Made by a program: the position numbers and the translations under genes. Under the pieces are notes generated by a model. That model saw only the letters and a list, made by a program, of their open reading frames with translations, was not told where the DNA came from and made no database searches. DNA of 64,000 nt from Litoditis marina (lineage: Eukaryota; Nematoda; Chromadorea; Rhabditida; Rhabditidae), in NCBI GenBank assembly GCA_964036275.1, contig OZ038435.1:34714228-34778227 (forward strand). Direction: 5' to 3'. Positions within the stretch are counted from its first letter, which is position 1; every line of letters begins with the position of its first letter. Below are positions 49,901-60,555 of the stretch, in pieces.

Positions 49901-52900
49901 ACAGAGCGGCCCGGTTCGATTCCCCTGCGGGCTGTCCCACTACGTAGCGCGGTGACATTTGGTAATGAAAACTTATTGTGACGTAGGGCCCGGGGGAAAC
50001 TCACAAAACGAGTTCCAATTAGTCAGTTGTAGGAAAAACTATACAACTAAAGGTTGGACACTAACGAGTTACCAGGGAAAAAACAACGAGCCGATCAGAG
50101 AATATTTAAGGGGAAGAGAAGTTAGTGATTTCGGAGAAAACAACCAAAGAAAACTGTTTGAAAAGGTGTTGTAGTTGGGTGTCCACGCGTATTGAGCACA
50201 TAACGGGTAAGCTTTGGGATCAAAGACATGTGTGCGTACACAGCGGGGCGTGAGATATACAGTACCCTTCCGCCTTTCCGTTGGCAACGACTATAAAAAG
50301 TCGCCTGCTACAACCAGAGCACAACAGAATCGTCGTTTAGAAATGCAGATTGAATGACCAGAACATTACAAAAACCTACGTTCTACTATATAAAAACAAG
50401 TCAGAAATAAACAAGCAACTGACAGTCGGTTACTTTTCAGAGTCGGTTACTACTGTCCATGGGCATGACGGAGCCGCTCGACATGACCGAGGTCTCCCTG
50501 CCCGCTTCTGTGATTGGAGCAAACTTCGAGGTACGACACAATCGAGAGTTGTAGTTTGATCAGGCTACACAGCAGCATTTTTGAACACCTACTACCGAAA
50601 AGGCTGCGGCCGGATCAAACGGAAAACACAGCAGAGGCCGCATGCATGAAACATCCCGGGCCGGGTTGGGATGCTATCCCGAGCTGAATTGGTCGGGAAA
50701 TAGCTAGGGTTGGCCTCCCAACCCGGCCCGGGATGTTTCATGCATACGGCCTCAGAACTACAAATAAGAGAAAGATCGTTTTTGCGCTTCTAGACATCTA
50801 GACTTGCGCCCAAAACTCTGATACGATATCATTGGGACCATCAAAAGCACGTGTTCATTATCAACTAAGCTACGTCTCATTATCTTTATCAATTTGAAAT
50901 TTGAGCTCAATGATTTCTGAATAGCGCTAAAGCATCAGAGACTAATCCTGTTGGTTGAAGAGCTGCACTACCCTAATTTTCGGCAAAAATTAACATCTAG
51001 TGTATGAATAAGTTTGATCTACACTCAGTTAGTTTGATTGAATTGCCAAGTTTTTCCAAAAAGTACCGTTGCTTAGAAAAGAATTCTTCAACGAAACTGT
51101 ACTTGATGCACAAACTTGTCCTAGTACATTTGCGGATGTTTCCTCACAAAATCTCACGTGACTAGGTATCGCGATCAAACTACAAAACTGTGAATTTCAG
51201 TCGATAATCCGAACCTTTGATGCTGAAGAAAATGATGAAGACGTGACTTATATCGCAGCCGTGGACCCATCCAGTCAGTCATTACCAGATTACGGTATTC
51301 CGCGAAGAGGCTGCGTGCAGGAGTATCCCGGCGACTATATCCGAACCTGCGTCTCCTCAAACACACTTTATTTCTGGCCCTCATTGCCTAGTGAAATACG
51401 ACACGAAGTAGCGCGTAAAATGAGAGACGTAGGATGGGATGGAGGTGCCGGTATAGTCCAGGGCACGCTGGTCTACTCGGTAATGAGATACTACAGTTCT
51501 AGAGTATGTATTCTGAACTATCTCGGCACTCTGGTTCCAATCCGCTCCTCTCATCTCACGATTCCCGGAGACGGGGTGTGTTTGAGGAGACGCAAGGCCA
51601 CGTTTTCAATTGTTCCAATGGCAAGGTCTCACGTGTTGATAGATGCTACAAACACATCCTGTTTTGTGTAATAACTTCCATTTTCTAGTTTTTCATAAAG
51701 ATTACATGCTAGGAAATACTACCACTAATTATCCGGAAATAGACGGCTTATCGCGTAATTTGTTTACAAAACAGCGCAAGAACCCGGTAGTTGCTAATTG
51801 TATCCTTCTTCTGTTTTCAAGAGTTTTTTCTCACAACTTTGGATGAAAACTGGAAAAACATTGCCTGCGTCATAACAGTAACACTCCCTTGATGATTGTT
51901 TGCCGTTCCATGGCTAATTGTTTACGAAAATAATCAGTTCCGGCTTTGCAAAAAGTGTTGGTAAACAATTTTAATGACCTCCCAAGATGCCTAGGAACTG
52001 AGGTGTGATTAACAGATTTGCAGAAAGGGGGATATGCAGACACTAGTAGTCAAGTGGAGATAAACAAAAACACATGTAAACTGGTGTAAGTGCGGTGATG
52101 AGATGCAAAAATAGGTTGGTGAACAATGTTACCTTAAGAGAAGGTTTTCATCTGAGCAACCTGAATCGTTTTGAATCATCGTCGAAACGATTTTGAGTAC
52201 CATCATTCAAAAAACGACGTGACACAATATATTTGGTTCAAATGAAATTGACACCAATAGTCAGAGCTACTTCAAAAGTCATAAAATTTCTACAACTTAT
52301 GACGTCCTTTTTATTTCAGAAGGCCTAGATCGATCGACTTTGGTGTCTCACTTCCCCATGTCCCTTCAGACAAAACTGCGACCCGTCAGCAAGGTGGGGT
52401 TTTCAATCAACACGTGAAACATTTGAAAAGCACAGTAGAAATCAAGAATGTGGAGCATGAAAAAAATCGTCCGGTTTGGGGTCAGATTTCATTTTTGAAT
52501 AGAGAAACCTACGCGCCTGCTGCCTTCCTTGAATGAGTTGAACAACATAGAAGAACAAGAGAGAAAGAATTCGAAAGTGGTATGTTTCGCTAAAACAGTG
52601 TATATCTTAGGTACATAACTAGTTAAACAGCTACTTTACCTAGCTACTTGTCGTTACTTTTTTGTTTCCTGTTTTCAACAACTTTGCAACTTTGATCACC
52701 CTTCTTCCAACTTTGCGCTTTCATCTCGCTAATTGAGTTCTTGCCTTTCATAGACGTCCTTTTTAGAAAAGGTTTTCCAAACCTTAACAAGCAGAAAGTA
52801 TACACAATGTATTCATTAATTGAAATTACAATTGGTCGCTAATGTTGATAAGGCATAAGGTCAACCTATTAGTTAGTTGTAACATGATTGTATGAAGTTG

Positions 52901-55900
52901 AAACCCCTTGGAGTTCATATAAGAATGATAGTGAAAATGACACCAGTACCGTAGTAATCTAATATAGTTGACCCTATCTGGGAGACCTCATATGTTTTGC
53001 GTCCGGGATCGAGGCAAAACGTGCCACTTTCTTAGGTTGACTATCTCCGTTTTTTATGTTTCAATCTTTCAGTTCAATCCTAATATCTCGAGCATGATAT
53101 TTAAAGGATACCTGAGTGACGAGTAAAACGTGACGTATTAATGATTCTTTCCCCAGGGCTTGATTAAAATATTTAGACTAAGGATCAAAACTGCAATGAT
53201 TAGGTCGTTTCTCGGGATTTTTAGTCAATTTTCAAAGCAGATTTATCCAATCTTAGAACCAACCCAAAACAAACAGTCCTATCTATTAGTGTGCTTGTTT
53301 GTAGTTTGATACCGGTGCGTTTACGACAGAATTCGAACACTTTTAATTTCAAAAATTGTAAAGTCAAACCTAAAATCATGTAGTGGGCCGAACTACCACA
53401 CTGGGCAGGAGCAAACATACGAATGTCCCGATCAAACTACAATCCAAAACTGACCTTGTAGGCTCAACTGACCGTTTTTCTGAGAGTGGACGAGGAGTTG
53501 GACATGGACTACGATGTGCTGGTATCCGTGCGCGAACGATACCTCGACGGAACGGTTGGTTTACTTGCAAATTCTATTACTCATATTATTACTCATAGTT
53601 CATACCAATACTTTCAGAATACTGATTATTTACTGTTTTATTACTCATATTATTATTCATAGTTCATACTCAATAACTTACTCACTCTTTATTACTTATA
53701 TTTATGTTTATTCGTTATTCAGCTGGGAGACGAGGTTGCCTCGAAGTCGGTGTCCATCTCCAGAAGTTCTCGTGTCGTCATCAATCTGCAGCCTTTCGAT
53801 TTCGCCAGGTTTGTTCATGAACCACTGAGCCTACGAGTTTCAGGTTCTTTCAACACAGCGTAAACGGTAAAAGCGCATCCGACCGGATTCTTACCTAAAT
53901 ATAAAAGTACTATCTCCCTTTGTCTTCATTAACTAAGTAAGCAACATATTTCAGAGACCAAAATTCGAAAAAAATAAAGTAATGGTGCGGTCATAATACA
54001 TTTTCAACTGTCTTTGTTAACTTCTCTGCAACATGGAGGCTGTATTCGGTAAGATTGCGAATATTTTATCTCAACCTGTGTCCATTCAACCACGCGCTAT
54101 TCCAACATGTAATCTGACGGATAAAATGCCTTCAGATGGAGCCAGGATCCAATTCTGGGTCTGTACGTCGAAGCTATGATGGACGGGGAGAACATCGCCA
54201 TCCATCCCCAACAGAGCATGCACAAGGACGAGGTAGGCAGCTGGGGATAGAAATATTACAACTCGAGAACAGCTTTAACTGAGTATTCAATCTAGCAAGG
54301 TGACAGGAAAAGATCAAACTTTGACCGGAAATATCTGAAATAAACTAAGCTTCAACGTCGAATGATGACTATGTGAGCAGCATTTGATCAGGTGCTTGGG
54401 CAGTGTGAGCTAACAACTACTATCACTTTTCTACGTCACCAGAGTGGATCTTGCGATATTTCTGTGAGCGGCAATAGTTCACCCACAACCATTTATCTAA
54501 TCTGTATTTGGCAAGGTTCCAAAGAAAAGTGGCTATAAATAGCTTGATTGCTGATTTTTCGCCTACCACCTCCACTAAGAAGATTGGCATATCTAGTGGG
54601 GCTTTGGCTTAGCTTTTGGTCGATCAGATTGTAGTATTTTAGGAGAGTTTGTTTGCTTGACAAAAGCGTACAGTACGAAGATAGCGTCATGTTTTCCGAG
54701 AAGTGAAGTTGTTTTGAAGTGGAGGGGGAGGGGGGTAAAAGCGGTAGATATAAAGAGGGAAAACGAGAGAAAGAGAGAGAGAGAGAAAGAGAAAATGAGA
54801 AGATTAGCGAAACAGGCTAGAAACACTAACTTCGTACTGTACATCTTCATGATGTCATAAAAGTAGTATACTTCCCAAAGAAATATCGTAGTCAACGGTG
54901 GTTTCCATGAAGGTTTTGTGAAGAGCAATAGTACAATGTGAAAGGACTATCGGCTCTAGGGTACGGTAGCAGACGTCATTTGAAATGACACAGGGTTGTT
55001 CATAACAAGACAAATGTTAAGCTACAATCCAACGATGTGGATGAATTTCGGCTAGCTTAGTACTAGGAACAAGATTGAGCTGTACGGGAATGAATACATA
55101 AATGCAAGAGAATCAAAAAGGGCATTACTGTCATATTTTGGTTGCACGCAAATCAATCTTCTACTCCGGCGCCGTAGCAAAATCATGCAAGTGATATGCT
55201 CAACCTAATTGAGAACCTGATCACATTCTGGCCACATAGTTGCCAACTTCTTTCATACAAGCATAGTGCGGGTGATCCTACCCTGAATCAGGTGGTGACC
55301 AGTTAGTTGACCTCAAAGGTGACCTTTCCATGAGACTTTGCTACGGTGCCAGATGTTGCCATTCCGTAGATCAATCTTGAGTTATCAAACTACACATGTA
55401 TCATATTTGCAGAACATGGTGCTCACGATGCAGCTGGAGAAGGCGGGCGGCCGTCACAGAAGAAGCGAGGAGGTGTGCGCCCCGGACTCGACCGAGAAGG
55501 GATGCTGTCTCCACGACCTCATGGTATGGTCTTATTCCTACAAAAAAAAGACAAAAAAAGGGCCGAATGTTTGGAGCAATGTAAAGCGAGCGGTCGTTGA
55601 TTATTAGCCGGCAGATGAGAAAGTGTAGATCAAAAATACGCAGATGAGCTGACCGCCTGCTAAACTCGCCGCTTACGGAAATGATCGTAAAATATTCCCA
55701 ACGGTCTCCGCCAAACCCTCTGTTGAGACTTACCCACATACCACGATACTCCATAAGAAAAGAAGCTCGTGGGAAACGCTCATGACATAGTCTCAAGAGC
55801 TTTACTCACACATGTACTCCGCCACGGCATAAGAGGTTGTTCTATAGCCCTTTCCTCTGAAACTTCTTCCGATTTCCCCAAATGGATTGTCGTATCTAAG

Positions 55901-57399
55901 CTCAAATGTGATAAGTCGCTTGTGCTATCGCGAACAAGCTCTTCAGTTCTTTTCTATAATCACGTTTCATTTTCACATTTTTAATTCCAGGTGGACTTCA
56001 AGAAACTGGGTTGGAAATTCATTCTGGCTCCCGAGAAGTACAACGCGTTCATGTGCAGAGGCGACTGCCGTCTCAACCATCATCACGTAAGCATCTTACC
56101 GTAACTCCCGATTAGCCGCAGAACAGATTTCTCGACTATTAGCCGTAGAGCAGATTTTCCCACCGACACCGACGGATTTCGCGATGTGTAATCGAGTGTT
56201 GCGGCCCTCTTCCTAGGATGACACTCACCTTCCAAGCGGCTTAAGCAACGTTTTAGAAGATTGACGCTAGTTCTGGCGTATGTCAGGAGTATGGGGATTG
56301 TACTGAAAAACGCCTCCCGGGTGCTAGGGGCATTAAAATTTTGAAGGAACAAAATAAGGCCAATTACACAAGCAACCGGTTGCATGTAACCTAAATGCAA
56401 CCGGGTTGCATGTGTAAAGACAGTGCGGTTGCTTTCCAAATGCAACCAAAGCAACCAAATTACATTAAAATCAGGAAAACTTTCAAAAATTGAGTGTTTG
56501 GTTGCATTTGAAAAGCAACCGACAGCAACCAAATTTTCGTTACACATGCAACCCGGTTGTATTTTGGTTGTATGCAACCCAGGTTGCATGTGTAAACCGC
56601 CACAAAATTACACCGCGGTTGAGCTAGAGAACTGTGAAACGATAGACTTATATGACGAACCCATATAATACTACGGTTACTTTCGATACCATTTGCGCAA
56701 CTAACACAGACGACTCACTACTATAGTCATGATCGTATTGGTTATGGATAACCAATGAACTCCGTTTCCTATTCTTTTCTCGTGTTCTGATACAAAATTG
56801 TTAATGAAATAGTGTAGTTTGGAGAAAAACATTCTGTTTTGTGCAAAATTAGTACAGATTTACTCGGATCCGGATAAATTTAGTGGTGTTTTGCCTCTAA
56901 CTATAGGGCCTTGTCTTGTGATTTACCGAGCACTAATCGACTAATCAAATCACGGCTCACAAACAGATTTATCTCAGCTCCATGAATCAACAAAACACAA
57001 ATAACTTGTTGACGGGAAAAAGCCTAGTTCCCTGTTCAGAAGATTTTGTGCTATAGTTCTTGAAGAAATAGACATTTATTACAAATTTTCCCAAATTATA
57101 CAAATATAGAAGCACATACAAATTTTTAGTGACATGCCAAGGTCTCGTGGAGAATCGTGAGGTCCCAGTTATAAAAGAAATTGCTAAAAAGTCTGGTAAA
57201 CCTCGTAACGAAACGAAGCGACGTGAAAAAAACGACTGTGATACTAATAGTGGTAATCATAATAGAATGTAAATTATATTCTTGTGAATTGCAGCTGACT
57301 CGCTACGGTCACACGAAGGTGATTCGGGAGGGAACTCATAAGGACCACAACGGACAACCCATCGAGATGAGCACCTGCTGCCATCCCTCCGAGTAAGTA

Positions 57400-57438
<39 letters not shown>

Positions 57439-59968
57439 TTTCTCTATCTTTATCTCTCTCTCTTTCCTTCCCTCTCTATCCGTCTCTCTCTCCCCCTGTC
57501 TTTCTCTATCTCTTTCCTCCCCCCTCTATCCGTCTCTCTGCTTCTTTCTCCCACCTTTCTGTCTCTCACGCCCTCTGTTCTCTCTCTCTCTCAAATTTCC
57601 GACTCAAACATATGAATCCTAATGTTGAGGCACTGTCCCAGGAAATAGCCAAATCATGTACGAAGTTAACCAACGAGTTATGTAAAAAGATTGATATTTC
57701 TGAGCCAGTACTAGAAGAAATGAAAACAATCTTGAGAAATAACATGACCAATGCCATTAAAAGAAGATTGAATAATAAAAATGCAGCTTTCAATCAGTTA
57801 AAAGATAATTATCATAATAACCTTGCACATGATCAGTTTGATCAAATACTTACTAAAGACCTATCCGAAATTCACAAAGATTTTATAGTAACTTTAACTG
57901 ATAAAGCTACTTCAAACTATTCATTCACTTGTAAAAAACTCTATATTATGTTCATGAATGAAGAAACTGGGTATTTTGCAAATACCACTACGTTAGACAA
58001 CCCATATCAAAAGTATACCCTGATGAACGAAGAAACTCTGTTAAATAAACACTGTCAGCTATCTTCCAAGTGGAATGGAGAACTAGATGAGCAACTATCT
58101 ATGACTATTCCCAGAATTTACGGTGCGCCTAAACTACATAAATCACCAATAAAATTGAGATTTATTACAGGAGCTAAGACTAGCAGTATCAGAAATCTGT
58201 CTATTAACGTACAACGCTTGCTCAAACACATCAAACTACATTTTCAACGATATTGCAGAGTTATTGAAGGACGTACAAATATTAAAGCATTTTGGTCAAT
58301 TGATGGAAGTTTACAGCTTATTAAAGAGTTAAGGCGTTGCAAAGTTAATAATCCTAATGTTTATTCAGCTGATTTCAGTAGCTTATTTACTAATTTGCCG
58401 CACACCGTAGTTAAAAAATCAGTGTTCAGTATAATAGACCTATGTTTCAAAAATGCGGGAAAACTTATTGATTATATTAGCATTGAGGGCCAACACACGT
58501 TTTACTCTAAAGAACAATCAAACAAACCAAACGTCAACAGTTATGGCCAAGAAGAAATCAGGGCTATGATAAGTTATATTCTAGATAACAGTTTCGCTAA
58601 ATATGGTGGTCAACTATATAAACAAACTAAGGGTATTCCGCAAGGAAATAATACGTCCCCGTTACTAGCAGATTTGACTCTCAGCTATATGGAATATTCC
58701 TTTGTTTTAAAAAACAAAAAACTGTTCTCGAGAAGAAACATCATAGCATTCAGATATATGGATGATTTGCTATTATTTTATAACAGAAATAACCCAGATA
58801 CTACACAACTTGTATCTCAGTTCGGTAATGAAATATATCACAGTTCACTATCACTCGATAAAACAAATGATACTGATACTAGTGCTCACTATTTGGACTT
58901 AAATATACATATCGATAGTAATTTGGGAATTTCTACTGCACTTTATAATAAAACTGATGATTACAGGTTCAAGATCATGAGATATCCTCATTTCGACTCT
59001 AACATTCCACTAAGATTAGGACTAAGTACACTACATGGAGAAATTATTAGATTCAGTCGCAGCTGCTCACTACTAGACGATTTCATAGTTAGAGTGAAAA
59101 CCATAATTCAAGAATTTGTTGATAACTCCTATCCCAAAGCCATCATCCTCAACAAAGTTAAAAACATAGTTAAAAATAATGAGTTGATCAAATTCAAATA
59201 TGATCCTAATCTTTTAAGATTAGCTTTCAGAGTTATTTGATCTTTGAACGATCGTTTTATCTAATGTGTTTGTTTCCCACCAATACCACCGTTTCTTAGA
59301 ACACACCAGACATTGTTACCTCAGTCTTGCTCATGGGAAGCTACTATTGATAAGGTCGATGAAAAAACAACAACAAACCGCGCAAATGTGGATATAAATA
59401 GAAAGGACAAACATTAGTTTTTCATTCGACCGTAGTTTTTGCTTTACATTTATAGAATCTGATAGCTTTTAAAATAGGACATAACAACTGTAAGATTTAA
59501 TTAAAATAGATTAGCTACTCTTAGTTGAATTTTAACAACGTTTCTTTTTGATAATTTGTAGAAATAAATAATTCAATATATATTCCAAATTTATGGCTAG
59601 CGGGCTCTCCTGATGAGGCTCGACCGCTAGCCAGTGTAGTTTCGTAGAGAGTCGGAGCCGAAACGAACTGCACTTGTTTTTAAATATAACTAACTTCATC
59701 AAATGACAGTAGTTAAGATTCTCACCTATTTTAAGTTAAGCGTTCATTATATAAATAGTTAATTAACATAAACCCCAACTTTTTAAATGTTTTCATTAAT
59801 CTCTCTCTCTCTCTAAACCATAATAATATACTTGTTCCTATTTCTTATTCACTAATATCCCCTCATTTCAGCTACGAGTCGGTAAAGGTGATGTACGTGA
59901 ACAATGACCACCAGGTCACCGTCACCCGGGTGCCAGGAATGATCGCACGTCGTTGCACGTGCACATAA
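46906..59968 (+). CDS. daf-7: DAF-7-like TGF-beta ligand, complete, 11 exons
   Basis: It encodes a secreted TGF-beta ligand; in C. elegans DAF-7 is a sensory-neuron signal controlling dauer entry. Exons: 46906-47019, 50441-50530, 51201-51294, 52320-52393, 53462-53554, 53723-53808, 54136-54232, 55413-55523, 55991-56086, 57295-57392 and 59872-59968. All phases agree and give 349 residues. Residues 1-19 are a signal peptide (MYLLVLLTASCLLLPAAAL). The propeptide has the family words RIRLEDIK, AQLTVFLRV and DPILGLYV. A furin-type site RHRR ends at residue 233. The 116-residue mature domain has nine cysteines: C238, CC 247-248, C275, C279, CC 313-314, and C346/C348. Its YNAFMCRGDC block closely resembles DAF-7 (from memory). 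Codon 318 is split by the intron that carries a retroelement. Polyadenylation signal at 60327. Confidence 0.93.
47041..47125 (+). repeat. (CT)n microsatellite at start of daf-7-like intron 1
   Basis: TCTCTC with ATCT interruptions, starting about 20 bases after the exon 1 donor. Further CT-rich tracts occur at 48085-48150 and, as GA, at 54765-54800. Confidence 0.85.
49868..49938 (+). repeat. tRNA-like sequence (Ser/Leu-type box A), degenerate
   Basis: TGGCCGAGTGG resembles box A of serine or leucine tRNAs, and GGTTCGATTCCCC is a good box B. The spacing is too short for a type II tRNA, and neither the acceptor nor the T stem pairs well. It is probably a SINE head or tRNA relic in daf-7-like intron 1. 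Confidence 0.45.
50549..50763 (+). repeat. Family C element interrupted by a family D element
   Basis: It starts TTGTAGTTTGATCAGG and ends AACTACAAAT. The end is displaced by a 118-bp family D insertion. The outer element begins 18 bases after the donor of daf-7-like exon 2. Confidence 0.6.
50635..50752. repeat. Hairpin element, family D, copy 2 (118 bp, nested)
   Basis: It has the same length and sequence as the copy at 9697 apart from a few substitutions, mostly in one arm near 50705-50716. It is flanked by CAG on both sides (50632-50634 and 50753-50755), a 3-bp target duplication. Confidence 0.9.
53298..53442. repeat. Family C element, about 145 bp
   Basis: The ends are TTTGTAGTTTGATAC and GATCAAACTACAA. 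Internal words include ACAGAATTCGAACACTTTT. It lies just before daf-7-like exon 5, and its right end is 19 bases from that acceptor. Confidence 0.65.
56364..56596. repeat. GGTTGC-rich inverted repeat, 233 bp
   Basis: It starts TTACACAAGCAACCGGTTGC and ends GCAACCCAGGTTGCATGTGTAA. More than ten GCAACC or GGTTGC words occur in both orientations. Its design (short motif iterated inside a palindrome) parallels the GGTTACC family, but the motif differs. It lies in daf-7-like intron 9. Confidence 0.7.
57398..57592 (+). repeat. (TC)n microsatellite, left flank of the retroelement
   Basis: Long imperfect CT tract starting right after the donor of daf-7-like exon 10 and running up to the retroelement. 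Confidence 0.9.
57612..59240 (+). CDS. Reverse transcriptase, Penelope-like, endonuclease absent
   Basis: This 542-residue frame has no internal stop. Residues 93-111 (VTLTDKATSNYSFTCKKLY) and 169-177 (IYGAPKLHK) match conserved blocks of a reverse-transcriptase family common in invertebrates. Polymerase motif A is SADFSSLFTNLP (252-263), motif B is GIPQGNNTSPLLADL (341-355), motif C is YMDD (382-385) and a downstream block is HYLDLNIHID (426-435). The three catalytic aspartates (254, 384 and 385) are present. The C-terminal part has YRFKIMRYPHFDSNIP, also typical of this family. There is no GIY-YIG endonuclease at either end. Some Penelope-like clades carry it at the N-terminus, and a 5' truncation would have removed it. 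The start is the first ATG in frame and may not be the original. Confidence 0.85.
   Translation: MNPNVEALSQEIAKSCTKLTNELCKKIDISEPVLEEMKTILRNNMTNAIKRRLNNKNAAFNQLKDNYHNNLAHDQFDQILTKDLSEIHKDFIVTLTDKATSNYSFTCKKLYIMFMNEETGYFANTTTLDNPYQKYTLMNEETLLNKHCQLSSKWNGELDEQLSMTIPRIYGAPKLHKSPIKLRFITGAKTSSIRNLSINVQRLLKHIKLHFQRYCRVIEGRTNIKAFWSIDGSLQLIKELRRCKVNNPNVYSADFSSLFTNLPHTVVKKSVFSIIDLCFKNAGKLIDYISIEGQHTFYSKEQSNKPNVNSYGQEEIRAMISYILDNSFAKYGGQLYKQTKGIPQGNNTSPLLADLTLSYMEYSFVLKNKKLFSRRNIIAFRYMDDLLLFYNRNNPDTTQLVSQFGNEIYHSSLSLDKTNDTDTSAHYLDLNIHIDSNLGISTALYNKTDDYRFKIMRYPHFDSNIPLRLGLSTLHGEIIRFSRSCSLLDDFIVRVKTIIQEFVDNSYPKAIILNKVKNIVKNNELIKFKYDPNLLRLAFRVI
59594..59675 (+). ncRNA. Hammerhead-ribozyme motif in permuted, kissing-hairpin form
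   Basis: Two adjacent hairpins are seen. The first has a perfect 9-bp stem, GGCTAGCGG (59595-59603) with CCGCTAGCC (59624-59632). Its loop contains CTCTC, CTGATGA (59610-59616) and GGCTC. The second has a 12-bp stem with one bulge, 59633-59645 with 59663-59674. Its loop contains GTA (59644-59646), GAGAG (59647-59651), GAGCC (59655-59659) and GAAA (59660-59663). CTCTC:GAGAG forms stem I, GGCTC:GAGCC forms stem II and the second hairpin is stem III, which places CUGAUGA, GAAA and the GUA cleavage triplet exactly as in the hammerhead core. The order of strands is not one of the three standard open types. Cleavage activity is inferred, not shown; cleavage would follow 59646. Confidence 0.7.
59800..59814 (+). 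repeat. (TC)n tract, right flank of the retroelement
   Basis: A short pure CT run that matches the left flank; probably part of the target site. Confidence 0.8.
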
Positions 59969-60326
59969 CGTGTCCATCACGTGCACATCGACCTACCTTG
60001 CAGACAAACCGTAGTATTTCACGTTTATAGAACCTGATCGCGCTTTCTGTACTATGTACTCATACCCCTTCATACATAGTTACAACCTGTCTATTAGACG
60101 ATAACCACTTCATAATAACCTGTACTATACGGTCCTCCTAGCTACACTCTCCACACGTGTACTCACGCGCGACCTTTTTGTCTATCCCCTACTCACTTCA
60201 TGTAGCTATTCCCACGTATGTTAATCACCTCTTGTTAACCTTCAACAAACTCGGTTCGATCTCTGTCTCTATCATGTGTGATCCTCTCTGTCATGTGTTT
60301 GTGTGACCAAATTCGTGCTAGTCAAT

Positions 60327-60332
60327 AATAAA
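60327..60332 (+). terminator. Polyadenylation signal of daf-7-like gene
   Basis: AATAAA about 360 bases after the stop codon. Confidence 0.6.
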
Positions 60333-60549
60333 CTGTTCCTCAAAATACACGAATTACTCTATTTGAAATCTCATGAGAAGTTGGCTTGAAAGCCACACAA
60401 TCTCATGACATCCGCAAGTGTCACAAAAAATTGTCTGAGTAAAATTAATAACTTTTTGAAGTTCAATTTGTGATACTTTCGAAATTTCCAACTAGATTCA
60501 CAAAGTCACAATTAACACTAACAACCCATCGACCAATGGCAATTAAGCG

Positions 60550-60555
60550 TTTATT
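60550..60555 (-). terminator. Candidate polyadenylation signal of LIS1
   Basis: TTTATT on the plus strand (AATAAA on the sense strand), about 750 bases downstream of the LIS1 stop codon. Confidence 0.4.

Larger units (their letters stand above)
57593..59799 (+). mobile_element. Penelope-like retroelement in the last daf-7-like intron
   Basis: The element carries one open frame for a reverse transcriptase, a non-coding tail and a hammerhead-like RNA motif. TC-repeat DNA lies on both sides (57398-57592 and 59800-59814), so it apparently inserted into a TC microsatellite. It is clearly more AT-rich than the flanking exons. Only about 20 bases separate the left TC tract from the start codon, and the frame is open upstream through at least the adjacent part of the tract. 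The element may therefore be 5'-truncated. No second terminal copy of the hammerhead region is seen on the left. Hammerhead motifs are an established feature of many Penelope-like elements. Exact ends are uncertain because the flanks are repetitive. Confidence 0.75.

Noticed and set aside
49868..49938. Functional serine or leucine tRNA gene
   Set aside because: Box A and box B are good, but the T stem, acceptor stem and variable arm are not supported.
51295..51671. Longer version of daf-7-like exon 3 (open to 51671)
   Set aside because: The extra residues show no propeptide similarity. The donor at 51295 gives the phase needed by exon 4 and a natural propeptide.
53640..53720. CRISPR-like or direct-repeat array from ATTACTCATATTATTACTCATAG words
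   Set aside because: It is a short AT-rich tandem repeat in an intron of a eukaryotic gene, with no spacers.
56083..56589. 168-codon open frame on the minus strand
   Set aside because: It overlaps exon 9 of the daf-7-like gene and the GGTTGC palindrome, and shows no recognisable domain.
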